Shown here: piece after piece, positions 37,229 to 46,381 of the stretch
How positions within the stretch are numbered: the first letter of the stretch is position 1
How the letters are laid out: each line of letters opens with the position of its first letter
Assembly: GCA_040219575.1 (NCBI GenBank)
Contig: JAVJSD010000083.1
Span: 1-64,000, forward strand
Direction: 5' to 3'
From: JAVJSD01 sp040219575
GTDB lineage: Bacteria; Planctomycetota; Planctomycetia; Pirellulales; Pirellulaceae
DNA: 64,000 nucleotides
Notes under the pieces: model-generated
Database searches by the model: none
What the model was told of the DNA's origin: nothing
What the model saw: only the letters and a program-made list of their open reading frames with translations
Made by a program: the position numbers and the translations under genes

Positions 37229-38851
37229 ATGTTAGAAACTCGCTTTCGAATGCTCGCGCTGTTGGTGATGCTGCCGTGCAGCAGCGTGCTACTGGCCGAG
37301 CCGCCGACGGTCGATTACCTCTTTCCGGCCGGCGGGCAACAGGGAGAGACGGTCGAGGTGACGGCGTCGGGCGCCTTCTCCAATTGGCCGGCGATGGTTT
37401 GGACGGATCGCCTCGGCGTGGAGTTCCAGCCGCAGAAGGAAAAGGGAAAGCTGAAGGCGGCGATCGCGGCCGACGCGCAACCGGGCGTCTACTGGCTACG
37501 ACTGGTTGACGCGGAGGGAGCGTCCTCGCTGCGGCCGTTCGTCGTCGGCATGTTGGCGGAGGTGAGCGAGAAGGAGCCCAACGACGACCCCGACGCCCCG
37601 CAGTCGCTCGCCCAGTCGGCGACCGTCAACGGCCGGCTGGAAAAACGCGGCGACGTCGATACCTACGCCATCGAGTTGAAGGAGGGGCAGACGTTGGTCG
37701 CGTCGATGCGGGCCAACACGCAACTGGGTTCGCCGGTCGATGCGGTCCTGCAGTTCTGCACCGAAGACGGATTCGTGCTGCTGCAAAACGACGACGAGCG
37801 AGGCTTCGATCCGCTGTTGATCGTCAGCGCCCCGCGCGACGGCGTGTTTCTCGTCCGCACGTTCGGGTTTCCCGCCACGCCCAACAGCACGATCGGTTTC
37901 GCCGGCGCCGAGAACTATGTCTACCGCCTGACCATCACCAACGGCGCTTTCGTCGATCACACGCTTCCCTTGGCCGCCGCCCGCGGAAAGGAAACAACGT
38001 TGAGGCTCGCCGGTTGGAATCTTCCGAAAGAGATCGCCGAATTGACGCTGCCCGCCGACGCGGAGAACTCTGAAGCGATCGTGTCGCACGGAGCGTTGGC
38101 GAATTCCCTGCCGCTGGTGCAAACGTCGCATCCCCTGTTGATCGCCGACGACAAGGCGACGCCCGCCGAGCCGCAAGCGATCGAACTGCCTTGCGTGGTG
38201 TCGGGCGCGATTCGGCAGCGCCGTCAGGCGCACGCTTTCGCCTTCGACGCAGCCAAAGGGCAGAAGCTCTCCTTTCAGATCGAGTCGCGTTCGCTCGGGT
38301 ATCCGTTGGATCCGTTGCTGATCATGACCGACGAGACGGGCAAGATTTACAGCGAAGTCGACGACACCGGCCGCGAAAGCCGCGACGCGACGCTCAACTT
38401 CACGGCGCCGGCCGACGGCCGGTTCATCCTGGTGGTGCGCGATCTGCACGATCGCGGCGGGCCACGGTTCGCGTATCGCCTGACATGCGAGGAACAGACG
38501 CCCGACTTCAATCTGACGCTGGCAGGCGGCGAGTTCACACTGGCCGCGGGCAAGACGCTCGAGATTCCCGTCACCGTCGAGCGACTGCTGGGACTCAAGG
38601 ACGAGATCACCGTCGTCGCGGAAAGCCTGCCTGAGGGCGTCGCCGCCGAGGCGGTCGTGTCGCAGGGATCCGGCGACACCTCGAAGTCGGTGAAATTGAA
38701 GCTCACGGCCGCCGCCGACGCCAAACCGGCCTCGGGCGTGCTGCGAATCGTCGGCCGCGCCGGCGACACTCAGAAGCCCGCCTCCTTTTCGCTGGCCGAC
38801 ATGGGCGTCTCGCAAACCGCCGCCTGGCTCACGGTGACCACCGCGAAGTAG
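37229..38851 (+). CDS. Secreted protein with PPC-type domains
   Basis: The 540-residue protein has a signal peptide (MLALLVMLPCSSVLLAEPP) and beta-rich modules: an IPT-like domain near 25-110, a bacterial pre-peptidase C-terminal domain near 115-245 (NGRLEKRGDVDTYAIELKEGQ), a second PPC-like domain near 320-420 (RQRRQAHAFAFDAAKGQKLSFQIES) and a final Ig-like domain. AGGA lies 7 nt upstream of the ATG. Planctomycetes carry many such proteins; they bind or display on the cell surface and lack known catalytic residues. Confidence 0.82.
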   Translation: MLETRFRMLALLVMLPCSSVLLAEPPTVDYLFPAGGQQGETVEVTASGAFSNWPAMVWTDRLGVEFQPQKEKGKLKAAIAADAQPGVYWLRLVDAEGASSLRPFVVGMLAEVSEKEPNDDPDAPQSLAQSATVNGRLEKRGDVDTYAIELKEGQTLVASMRANTQLGSPVDAVLQFCTEDGFVLLQNDDERGFDPLLIVSAPRDGVFLVRTFGFPATPNSTIGFAGAENYVYRLTITNGAFVDHTLPLAAARGKETTLRLAGWNLPKEIAELTLPADAENSEAIVSHGALANSLPLVQTSHPLLIADDKATPAEPQAIELPCVVSGAIRQRRQAHAFAFDAAKGQKLSFQIESRSLGYPLDPLLIMTDETGKIYSEVDDTGRESRDATLNFTAPADGRFILVVRDLHDRGGPRFAYRLTCEEQTPDFNLTLAGGEFTLAAGKTLEIPVTVERLLGLKDEITVVAESLPEGVAAEAVVSQGSGDTSKSVKLKLTAAADAKPASGVLRIVGRAGDTQKPASFSLADMGVSQTAAWLTVTTAK

Positions 38852-38874
38852 GTTTGTGCAATCGAGACGACGCC

Positions 38875-38939
38875 GTAGCGGAAGTCGCCAGACTTCCGAA
38901 CATCCGGCCGACTCTCGGAACTTTGGCGAGTTCCGCTAC
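38875..38939. repeat. GTAGC-family double-hairpin element (GCCA-loop type)
   Basis: Left hairpin CGGAAGTC-GCCA-GACTTCCG, right hairpin CGGAACTT-TGGC-GAGTTCCG (one G-T-type mismatch), ends GTAGC and GCTAC. It lies between convergent genes. Confidence 0.85.
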
Positions 38940-38971
38940 AGAGACAGCCATTCGGTGTTCTCAAACGGAGC

Positions 38972-39292
38972 CTAGATCTCGATCACGTCGGTGTGGCCGA
39001 CGACGGGAAGGACGAAGATCTTGCCGTCGCCCATACGGCCGGTGCGGGCGACCTCGACGATCTTGCGGACGATCTCTTCGCTCCGCGCGTCGTCGACCCA
39101 CATCGAGATTTCGACCTTGGGAAGGAAGGCCAGCGAGTACTCGCTTTGGTCGCCGTATTGGTCGAGGTAGCTCTTCTGCCGACCAAAGCCCTTCACCTCA
39201 CGCACGCTGAGGGCCTCGAGCGGGGCTCGTTTCAGGCTCTCGAGCACCTTCACGGCCAGGTACGGCTTGACGATGGCGATGACTTGTTTCAC
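38972..39292 (-). CDS. PII family nitrogen regulatory protein
   Basis: The 106-residue protein starts at GTG 39292 and has the PII fold: KQVIAIVKPYLAVKVLESLKRA, the T-loop (GFGRQKSYLDQYGDQSEYSLAFLPKVEI) with a tyrosine where uridylylated PII proteins have Tyr51, and the C-terminal TGRMGDGKIFVLPV signature. It would sense 2-oxoglutarate and ATP/ADP. No ammonium transporter or glutamine synthetase gene is adjacent, so a target cannot be named. It is 10 bp from the ferredoxin gene. Confidence 0.93.
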   Translation of the reverse strand: MKQVIAIVKPYLAVKVLESLKRAPLEALSVREVKGFGRQKSYLDQYGDQSEYSLAFLPKVEISMWVDDARSEEIVRKIVEVARTGRMGDGKIFVLPVVGHTDVIEI

Positions 39293-39302
39293 GGGCGGCG
39301 CG

Positions 39303-39692
39303 TTAGCTGTAGAAGTTCTCGCCGAACAGATTGAACTCGGGGCAAGTTTCGACTTCGATGTCGCCCTTCACCTCGCAACAGCAGGCGAGGCGCATTTCGT
39401 CCTCGTGGCCGATATAGGCCATGCTGGCCGGATCGGGCAGCGGCAGGCCGCGGAACTTGGCCTTCTCCAGCAGGCCCATCTCGTTGGTGTTCTCCATCCC
39501 CTTTTTGACCAGCACGCGGCAGGTGCCGCAGACGCCCAGGCCCATGCAGTTGACGTACTTGTTGATGCTGGCCCCCCAGCCGTTCATCCCGTTGTACAGG
39601 TTCACGCCGGCCTTCATGGCCTCCTTGCGAAGGTTGGCGCCCTCGGGAACTTCGATTTCCTTCTTCTCGTTGATGAACTTGACGATCGGCAT
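39303..39692 (-). CDS. 2Fe-2S ferredoxin
   Basis: The 129-residue protein starts at ATG 39692 (MPIVKFINEKKEI). It has the plant-type 2Fe-2S cysteine pattern: C-x5-C-x2-C in NCMGLGVCGTCRVL near residue 48 and the last ligand in the LACCCEV segment near 100. Electron carrier of the cytosol; its place just before a PII gene may be co-transcription. Length is slightly above the family norm. Confidence 0.9.
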   Translation of the reverse strand: MPIVKFINEKKEIEVPEGANLRKEAMKAGVNLYNGMNGWGASINKYVNCMGLGVCGTCRVLVKKGMENTNEMGLLEKAKFRGLPLPDPASMAYIGHEDEMRLACCCEVKGDIEVETCPEFNLFGENFYS

Positions 39693-39855
39693 GTCGAGAA
39701 CCGTCGAACTTGGTGGCAAGGAGGGAGTCGGCAGCCCCCGCGGGGCCGCCTGAATACCGTACTTTAGCAGCCCAAGCGGAAACCGGCCAGACGCCCGAGC
39801 GGGCGGCGAATTCGTCGTCACGAACGCCAACAGCCGGCCCGATCTCCCGCGTCCT

Positions 39856-40347
39856 TCAGCCGTTGAGCGCGTGCAGCACCCCGGCGTCGATTGGGAAGCC
39901 GTATCGAACGCCAGACCAGCCCTCCAAGGCGAGGATGACCTCGGAGCCATGGAGATAGTATTGGCTGCCGAAGGCTTGGGCGAAGTCGGACTGCAGTTCT
40001 TCCTCGCTTCCGGCGAGATGGATGTCAAATATCCCGCATTCCTCGAAGTCCGAGGCGACCGACAGGTTCTCCGGCTGCGCCCTACGGAACGTTGAGTCGA
40101 GCAGCACGCTGTCGTGAGGGCGCGTCAACCAAAGACGTATCCCAAGAACGAAGGAACCTTGTTGACCGTCGAGCGATAGATGGTCCCAGAAGGTAAGGAC
40201 ATGCGGCGCACGAGTATAGATTTCGCCACCAAACGAAACGGAATACGGGAAGCCGTCGAACGAGAGGGGCCCCGCAAGCGCCGCCGCTCGAATTCGGTTC
40301 AAGTCGGGGTCGCGAAAGAGGAGAATCAGCGGCGCGTATTCATCCAT
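39856..40347 (-). CDS. Hypothetical protein
   Basis: A 163-residue soluble protein with no recognised family. Alternating hydrophobic residues suggest a mixed alpha/beta fold; there is no signal peptide or membrane segment. It is the last of three minus-strand genes (40645, 40370, 39856) that look less GC-rich than their neighbours and may have arrived together. Confidence 0.6.
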   Translation of the reverse strand: MDEYAPLILLFRDPDLNRIRAAALAGPLSFDGFPYSVSFGGEIYTRAPHVLTFWDHLSLDGQQGSFVLGIRLWLTRPHDSVLLDSTFRRAQPENLSVASDFEECGIFDIHLAGSEEELQSDFAQAFGSQYYLHGSEVILALEGWSGVRYGFPIDAGVLHALNG

Positions 40348-40369
40348 CGCTGGTCGGGTCGGCGGCGTC

Positions 40370-40633
40370 CTACGTGGCCTTGATTTCTTCCGGGCTGACG
40401 CCGATCGACAAGGAGACTCGCCCCCACTCTTCGGGCGCGAGCTTCTGGCTCAACTCCGACCAGATCAAGTCGTGCTTCTCCTTCATGCGTCGGCCGTCGA
40501 ACTTTCGACTGACGATCACCACATGGATACTGTCGTCCGGCCCGTCCGAGACGTCTACGAGGTCCTCCACGTCGTGAAAGAAGCCGCCTTTGAGGACGTC
40601 ATGAATCTTCTGTTTAAGTTGTTCGTCGGTCAT
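40370..40633 (-). CDS. BolA-like small protein
   Basis: The 87-residue protein resembles BolA/IbaG in order and pattern: a first helix (EQLKQKIHDVLK), a beta region DDSIHVVIVSRKFDGRRMKEKHDLIWSELSQKL with the F-x-G-x8-H-x3-W-like helix-turn-helix arrangement, and a C-terminal LSIGVSPEE where BolA has TPEEW. The glutaredoxin-contact residues cannot be checked here. ATG 40633 is chosen; a TTG at 40648 would overlap the upstream stop. Confidence 0.5.
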   Translation of the reverse strand: MTDEQLKQKIHDVLKGGFFHDVEDLVDVSDGPDDSIHVVIVSRKFDGRRMKEKHDLIWSELSQKLAPEEWGRVSLSIGVSPEEIKAT

Positions 40634-40644
40634 GTTCGATTCCC

Positions 40645-41088
40645 TCAAACGTTATTATCGATCCAATGGCGAATCTTGTCCACCGCATCGAGGTAGTCTT
40701 CCGCGTCCTCGGCGTTCGCCAAGTCGGGATTGTATCGCCAGGCCGGGATCCAGCGGTTGACGATATTGAACAGCGGCCACAACATCGGATTCTGACGGAG
40801 ACGATCCAGGCCGTTTGCCAACCGAAGCAATACTTCGAGTTGATGGGTGAATATCGTGGCGTTTGCGGCGAGTAGGTTTCGGCGCTGCAATTCCTCTTCC
40901 AGGCCGTGCAAGTTGCTGCAGTTGAACATCTGCATGAGCTTGGCCTTGAGAAGACACTCGATCGAGTAGCCGGCCAGATACATCGCGCCCCGCCATCTGT
41001 CGGCGTCGAACAACGCGCGGGCCTCGTCAAGTCGGTGGACGCCGCATTTCAACTGCTCGGTTATCCCAATGAAGTAGTCTCGGGCCAT
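40645..41088 (-). CDS. HEPN-like protein
   Basis: The 147-residue helical protein contains WRGAMYLAGYSIECLLKAKLMQ near residue 32, the typical second helix of HEPN-fold proteins. No clear Arg-x4-6-His RNase motif is visible, so it may be a non-catalytic member. No nucleotidyltransferase partner is next to it. ATG 41088 (MARDYFIG) is preferred over the longer frame. Confidence 0.5.
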   Translation of the reverse strand: MARDYFIGITEQLKCGVHRLDEARALFDADRWRGAMYLAGYSIECLLKAKLMQMFNCSNLHGLEEELQRRNLLAANATIFTHQLEVLLRLANGLDRLRQNPMLWPLFNIVNRWIPAWRYNPDLANAEDAEDYLDAVDKIRHWIDNNV

Positions 41089-41168
41089 CTGGAGCAAGCT
41101 GGAGTTTAGGGGTGAAACGGCGGCACTTGTCCTTCTCTGACACGGCTGGGCATTTGATGCCCGCACCA

Positions 41169-44100
41169 CTACGCTCCCTTGGCCCGGAAGCGGCCTGGGG
41201 GGCGAATGGAGGGGCGTTGTTTTTTCGAGGGCGACCGCACCGGAACGAGTTCGTCTTCGTCCTGCGAGGCGTCCTCCGCGGACTCCTGCTCGTCGCTGTC
41301 GTCTTCTAACTCTCCGCTCTCCTCGTACTCGTCTTCTTCATCTTCATCTTCGTCGTACTCATCTTCCTCTTCGTATTCGTCCTCTTCCGGCTCCTCCTCT
41401 TCGTCGGCGTCGTCCACTTCGTCCTCGGCCTCGTCGTGCTCTTCTTCTTCGTACTCGTCTTCCGCGTCCTCGTCCGCGTCTTCCTCGAAGTCGTCTTCGT
41501 ACCCGTCTTCCTCTTCTTCGTCGTCGCTGAAGGCGTCTTCCTCTTCTTCCTCTTCGTCTTCGGCATCCTCTTCGGCCTGCGACGCGAAGCTGATGCGCGG
41601 CGGTCGTTTCGCGCCTCCGGCGGGAGCGGCGACCGCCGTGCTCAGCAGGTCCTCGTCGGCGTCGTCCGCGCCGCCGTCGCCCGCTTCGTCGGGATCGAGC
41701 CCCTGCATTTTCGCCCAGTCCTCGGCCGTGAGTTTCACTTCCCGGGCCTGGCTGCCGGCGTAGGCGCCGACGATGCCGTCCTCGGCCATGAAGTCGATCA
41801 GCCGGGCCGCGCGGCCATAGCCGATGCCGAGCGAACGCTGCAACAGCGACACGCTGCCCCGTCCCTCGCGAACGACAATGTCGACCGCCGACTCGTACAA
41901 CTCGTCGCGATTCTTCAGCGCCCCCGGCTCACCCCCTTCGCCTTCCTCGACGCTCAAGTTCACCAACTCATGGACGAACTGCTGCTCGCCGGTGCTGACG
42001 CAGTCGGTCACCGACTGAATCTCATCATCCGACAAGTAGGTGCCTTGACCGCGAAGCAACGTGCTGGTGCCCGGCCACAGGAACAGCATGTCGCCGTTGC
42101 CCAGCAGTTTATCGGCCCCCATCTCGTCGAGCACCACGCGACTGTCGGTGCGGCTGGCCACCTGGAACGCCACGCGGGCCGGCAGGTTCGACTTGATCAG
42201 GCCCGTGATGACGTCGACCGTCGGCTTCTGCGTGGCCAGGATCAAGTGAATGCCGACGGCCCGGCTTTTCTGCGCCAGGCGAATAATATGCTGCTCCACC
42301 TCTTTGCCGGCGGTCATCATCAGGTCGGCCATCTCGTCGGCCACGATGACGATGAACGGCAACTGCGTGGGGACGCTCTTGCGCTGTTCGGGATCGTCGA
42401 TCTCCAGCCGGTCGAAAAGCTCCTCCTCGCCGAGTTGGTTGTAGCTGGCGATGTGCCGCACGCCCGCCTTGGCCAACAGCGAGTAGCGCTCCTCCATTTT
42501 CTCGACGGCCCAGGCCAGGATCGCCTCGGCCTTGCGCATGTCGGTCACCACCGGGTGCATCAGGTGCGGCAGCCGGCCGTAGCCCGAAAGCTCGACCATC
42601 TTGGGGTCGATCAGCAGCAGCCGGACTTCATCGGGCCGCCGCGTCATCAGGATCGACGAGATGATCGCGTTCAGGCAGACGCTCTTGCCGGTGCCGGTGC
42701 GGCCGGCGATCAACAAGTGCGGCAGTGTGGAGAGGTCGACCGTCAGCGGGTTGCCGGAGACGTCCTTGCCCAGGAAGATCGGAATCCGCATCTTGCGGGC
42801 CTTGTCGCCGGCCTCCTCCATCACGTCGCGCAGCCGGACCACTTGCCGATGTTCGTTGGGCACCTCGATGCCGACGGTATTCTTGCCCGGAATCGGCGCT
42901 ACGATGCGAACGCTGGGCACGCGCAGGGCGATCGCCAGATCCTCGGCCAGGCCGGTGATCTTCGAGAGCCGCAGACCGGCCTCGAGCTGCACCTCGTACT
43001 GCGCGATGACGGGCCCCGTTTCGATCTCGACCACTTTCACTTTGAAGCCGAATTCGGCGAACGTCTTCTCCAGGATCCGCGCCTTGCGGCGCACTTCCTT
43101 CTCTTGTTCGTCGAAGGCGAAGTCGTCGCCTTCGAGCAGCAAGTCGAGAGAAGGCAGGTCGTAGTCCGAGAGGTCGGCCTCCTGGCTGGCCTCGTCGAGC
43201 TTCGACATCACCTCTTGCCGCTTTTTCTCATCGGCTTCGGTCCGTTTGAGGAAGTGCGGCGCCGCGGCGCCCTTGCCCTTGCCCGACTTCTTGTTCTTGC
43301 GACGAACGACCGGCGTCGGCTCTTCTTCTTGCTCCTGCTCGGCCTGCTGGTCCTCCGCGTCGTCTGCGTCCTCTTGCTCGACCTCGTCGACCTCTTCCTC
43401 GGCTTCCTCCTCCACTTCGGCGGTGCGCGCGGTGCGCTTGCCGCCGATACGGATCGGAACGGCCTGCTCTTGTTCGTCCTCCTCGTACTCTCCTTCTTCT
43501 TCCTCCAACTCCTCATACTCGTCTTCGGTCTCTGCGGCGGCTGCCTGCTTCTTGGCCCGCTTCGGGCCGATCGCCGCCCGACGGCGCTGGATCAGTCCCA
43601 AGAATACGCCCAACGCAACGGCGGCCATTCGCAACAGGGCGTAATCGGTCGCCATCAGCAGTCCGATCAGCGTCACCGCGGCCGCCAGGATACACGCGCC
43701 GGGCAGGTTGAAGCGCGTCTGCAACATGCCGCTGCCGATCGCGCCCAGATAGCCGCCGCTGCCGACGACGGGGCCGGGAACGACGGTCGCCAGCGATTCG
43801 CCCCAACCGCTGGGCAATACGGCGGCCAGCGCCGTGGGCGTCATCGAAGCGATGGCCGTGACGCCGACCAGGGAAACGAGCCAGCCAAAGCTGCGCAGCA
43901 CGGGGCCGTCGATCTGGCGGCGGCGGAGCAGGGCGATGTCCAGGATCGCCAGCGAGGCGACCAGGTAGAACGCACCGACGCCGAGCGAGGTCAGCAGCAG
44001 GTCGGCCGCGAAGGCGCCCCATTGTCCGCAGGCGTTGGCGGTCTCGTCGTTTTGCGGGTAGACCAGTCGATCGGGCTGATACAGCCGATCCATGGGGGGC

Positions 44101-44219
44101 GCGAGCGCCGTGACCGCGTCGGCGCGATGGTACGTGACCAGCGCCAAGCTCAGGAAGACGAGCAGCGCCAACAGCGCAAGCGCCAGCAGATCACGTTGGA
44201 GGTTGCGGTTCTCAAACAT
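41169..44219 (-). CDS. ftsK: FtsK/SpoIIIE DNA translocase with acidic C-terminal tail
   Basis: Hexameric motor that moves chromosomal DNA at the division septum. The 1016-residue protein starts at ATG 44219 (MFENRNLQRD) with about four N-terminal transmembrane helices, an acidic linker (about 225-305), the ATPase domain with Walker A AGRTGTGKS near residue 502, and a gamma winged-helix domain near 800-865 (GYGRAARLIDFMAEDGIVG). A tail of roughly 110 residues, nearly all Glu and Asp, then follows (about 881-990), ending in a basic, Pro-rich stretch. In most FtsK proteins the gamma domain is the C-terminus, so the tail is unusual. Confidence 0.93.
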   Translation of the reverse strand: MFENRNLQRDLLALALLALLVFLSLALVTYHRADAVTALAPPMDRLYQPDRLVYPQNDETANACGQWGAFAADLLLTSLGVGAFYLVASLAILDIALLRRRQIDGPVLRSFGWLVSLVGVTAIASMTPTALAAVLPSGWGESLATVVPGPVVGSGGYLGAIGSGMLQTRFNLPGACILAAAVTLIGLLMATDYALLRMAAVALGVFLGLIQRRRAAIGPKRAKKQAAAAETEDEYEELEEEEGEYEEDEQEQAVPIRIGGKRTARTAEVEEEAEEEVDEVEQEDADDAEDQQAEQEQEEEPTPVVRRKNKKSGKGKGAAAPHFLKRTEADEKKRQEVMSKLDEASQEADLSDYDLPSLDLLLEGDDFAFDEQEKEVRRKARILEKTFAEFGFKVKVVEIETGPVIAQYEVQLEAGLRLSKITGLAEDLAIALRVPSVRIVAPIPGKNTVGIEVPNEHRQVVRLRDVMEEAGDKARKMRIPIFLGKDVSGNPLTVDLSTLPHLLIAGRTGTGKSVCLNAIISSILMTRRPDEVRLLLIDPKMVELSGYGRLPHLMHPVVTDMRKAEAILAWAVEKMEERYSLLAKAGVRHIASYNQLGEEELFDRLEIDDPEQRKSVPTQLPFIVIVADEMADLMMTAGKEVEQHIIRLAQKSRAVGIHLILATQKPTVDVITGLIKSNLPARVAFQVASRTDSRVVLDEMGADKLLGNGDMLFLWPGTSTLLRGQGTYLSDDEIQSVTDCVSTGEQQFVHELVNLSVEEGEGGEPGALKNRDELYESAVDIVVREGRGSVSLLQRSLGIGYGRAARLIDFMAEDGIVGAYAGSQAREVKLTAEDWAKMQGLDPDEAGDGGADDADEDLLSTAVAAPAGGAKRPPRISFASQAEEDAEDEEEEEEDAFSDDEEEEDGYEDDFEEDADEDAEDEYEEEEHDEAEDEVDDADEEEEPEEDEYEEEDEYDEDEDEEDEYEESGELEDDSDEQESAEDASQDEDELVPVRSPSKKQRPSIRPPGRFRAKGA

Positions 44220-45148
44220 CGACGCGTTTCTCGGTGGGGGCCGGCGGCAAACGGGGCCGGCAGACCGTGGGCGCGTCCATGCCCAAGTCCGTATCCTTCT
44301 CCGCTGGTCTGTTTCGGTCGCCAAGCCGCTGCCTCAGCAGCTTTCCAAAGGGCGGCGGCAGGCTTTACCAGGAGGGCAGGATGCGAAACGTCGATGTGGC
44401 AGGAACAATCAGCAGGTGGGCTTTCTCGACATACTCCCCCCGGGAAGTCTAGCTCGCACCTGGGCACGGAGAAGGAAAGGTGAGGCAACTTGACGGCAGA
44501 AATCCCGCGAAACCAGCTCCTGCGTGAGCCCTGCGCGGAACAGGCAAACTCTGCGGGCGATCGGCGACCGTCCTCGATGCCTCGGAAGTCTCACGACTTC
44601 CGCTACGATTTGCCCCTCTTGTAGCTGAAGTCGTGAGACTTCAGCCGGACGGCAAGTTGGTTCGCGTGGGCGATTTCGCGTTGATTCGCGCGGCCGAAAC
44701 TCCCAGCTCCTGACAATCGCGGTTCTCGGAAGTCTCACGACTTCCGCTACGATTTGCCCCGCTCGTAGCTGAAGTCGTGAGACTTCAGCTGGACGGCAAG
44801 TTGGTTCGCGTGGGCGATTTCGCGTTGATTCACGCGGTCGAAGCTCCCAGCCCCCGGCAATCGCGAATAGCACCACCCGTTCCGGTGGATTTCGCGGAAG
44901 GGGCCGTCAAACTCTTGACAGTCGTTAGAACCCCGCTAGATTGCCAACTCAACGAGTTGAGTTCCCGCCTCCCGGGTCGCCAGGACGCTTCCGGGAAACG
45001 CACCCCAAAGAATTCCGCGTGCCGGCAGCACCCACGCACGCTCACCCCCTTTAGTTCTCTTGGCTCGTCACGGTGGCGGGCCGCCCAGGAATGTCGCCCC
45101 GACCGGATTGGGGACGACGGTGTTATCTCTATCCAGCGAGACGGAGCA
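44220..45148. other. Long intergenic region with duplicated hairpins, no gene
   Basis: Divergent region between ftsK and a secreted haem-motif protein. It contains the tandem 144-bp duplication at 44581-44868. Open frames here only translate the repeat. No promoter stands out. Confidence 0.5.
44581..44868. repeat. Tandem duplication of a 144-bp unit carrying GTAGC-family hairpins
   Basis: Two direct copies, 44581-44724 and 44725-44868, differ at few positions. Each contains a right half-element (CGGAAGTC-TCAC-GACTTCCG, GCTAC) and a left half-element (GTAGCTGAAGTC-GTGA-GACTTCAG). One complete left-to-right element spans 44621-44750 across the copy boundary. Confidence 0.85.
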
Positions 45149-46381
45149 ATGGAGAGACTGCCGGTAGGTAAATGCATGTGCGCCATGGCGGCGCTGACTC
45201 TGGTGATGATGGAGGCGGCGGCGGCTGATTGGCCGATGCGCCCCACACCCCCAACGCCGTTGCGACTGATGTCGGCGGAGAAGGACGCCCGGCTGCGTTC
45301 CTATCTGCCGCACATTTCGGATTCCGATTTGCAACGGATCCTGAAGGACGACCGACTGATTCTTTACACCGACAAGGAGATGCCCCGCGCCTACCAGGAC
45401 TGGGACGGCGCGCTGCAGGGCGTTCATTCGCCCAGCTACAACATCTCCGCCAACGGCAGCGAGCCGTTCGGCAACGGCAATCGTGAGTTCCCCTGGAGCA
45501 CGCCGGCCGGAACGCATCGTTGCGACAACGTCACGTCGTTCCGCTTCCTCTGGCTGCCGCAGGACGAACAGGGCGAGCCGCTTCCCATCGTGTGGTATCG
45601 CAAACGCTTCCCGGGCGACAACGTCCAGGGCTACGCCTGGGTGTACCCGGTCGGCACGGTATTCGGCGAAGTGCTCCGCCAGCGCGGCCCCGACGGAAAG
45701 GACTACACCTTCGAACTCCGCGTCCGCATTCGCGAATACGGACAGTGGGCGGTCGACGTCTTCCGGCCCTTCCCCACGGCCAAGGAACTCGCGCATGCCG
45801 TCAAGCAGCACCGCCCCGCCTGGGAGAAGGATGAACAACTCGCCAAACTGGTCAGTCATCTCCAGACGCCGGCCGAAATGCCGAAATTGAAACTGATCGC
45901 CCGACATCCCGCGCAGGTCACGTTCAAGCAGTCGATGGGCGTCGATACGCTGCCGACGCCCGGCGACGACCTGTTGGTGGCCGAACTGCTGACCCAGACG
46001 CCGTTCCGTTCGTCGCTCGGCGAGGTCTGGCGGGAGACGCCCGACGGCGTCGAGACCTGCGCCCCCACGACGGCGTCGAAGTTTCACATCGTGCCGGCCA
46101 AGTACGACGCGGGCTTTATCGAGGTGAATCGGATCTCGTGCATGCGTTGTCATGAGACAACGGCCCAGCACGTGCGAAAGTTCGAACCCTATCGCGATTG
46201 GTACGGACGCATTCGCGGCAGCGACGGAATCTTCTCTTTCCATCCGTTCTGCCCCACCTGCATCAGCGGCAACGGCTACGGAGGCGCTGTGCGTCTGCGG
46301 CCGGAACTGAAGCAAGCCGGATTGCTGAAGGCCTACGACGCCCGGCAGCACCCGGCGGCGATCTATCAACAAGTCGAGTAA
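45149..46381 (+). CDS. Secreted protein with a single haem-binding-type motif
   Basis: The 410-residue protein has a signal peptide (KCMCAMAALTLVMMEAAAAD). Most of it has no recognised domain. One CxxCH motif (CMRCHE) lies near residue 332, suggesting covalent haem. The region after it has further cysteines (FCPTC). GGAG precedes the ATG very closely, so the start could be a few codons downstream. Related proteins appear to be planctomycete-specific; the function is unknown. Confidence 0.7.
   Translation: MERLPVGKCMCAMAALTLVMMEAAAADWPMRPTPPTPLRLMSAEKDARLRSYLPHISDSDLQRILKDDRLILYTDKEMPRAYQDWDGALQGVHSPSYNISANGSEPFGNGNREFPWSTPAGTHRCDNVTSFRFLWLPQDEQGEPLPIVWYRKRFPGDNVQGYAWVYPVGTVFGEVLRQRGPDGKDYTFELRVRIREYGQWAVDVFRPFPTAKELAHAVKQHRPAWEKDEQLAKLVSHLQTPAEMPKLKLIARHPAQVTFKQSMGVDTLPTPGDDLLVAELLTQTPFRSSLGEVWRETPDGVETCAPTTASKFHIVPAKYDAGFIEVNRISCMRCHETTAQHVRKFEPYRDWYGRIRGSDGIFSFHPFCPTCISGNGYGGAVRLRPELKQAGLLKAYDARQHPAAIYQQVE

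Noticed and set aside
38972..39692. PII plus ferredoxin as a nitrogen-fixation cluster
   Set aside because: No nif gene or ammonium transporter is near; the pairing alone is not enough for that claim.
41436..44483. 1015-codon open frame antisense to ftsK
   Set aside because: It mirrors the GC-rich, acidic-codon ftsK gene on the other strand; its translation has no domain pattern, while the minus-strand frame is a clear FtsK.
44409..44876. 155-codon minus-strand frame with an internal repeat
   Set aside because: The protein repeat only reflects the 144-bp DNA duplication; there is no independent sign of coding.
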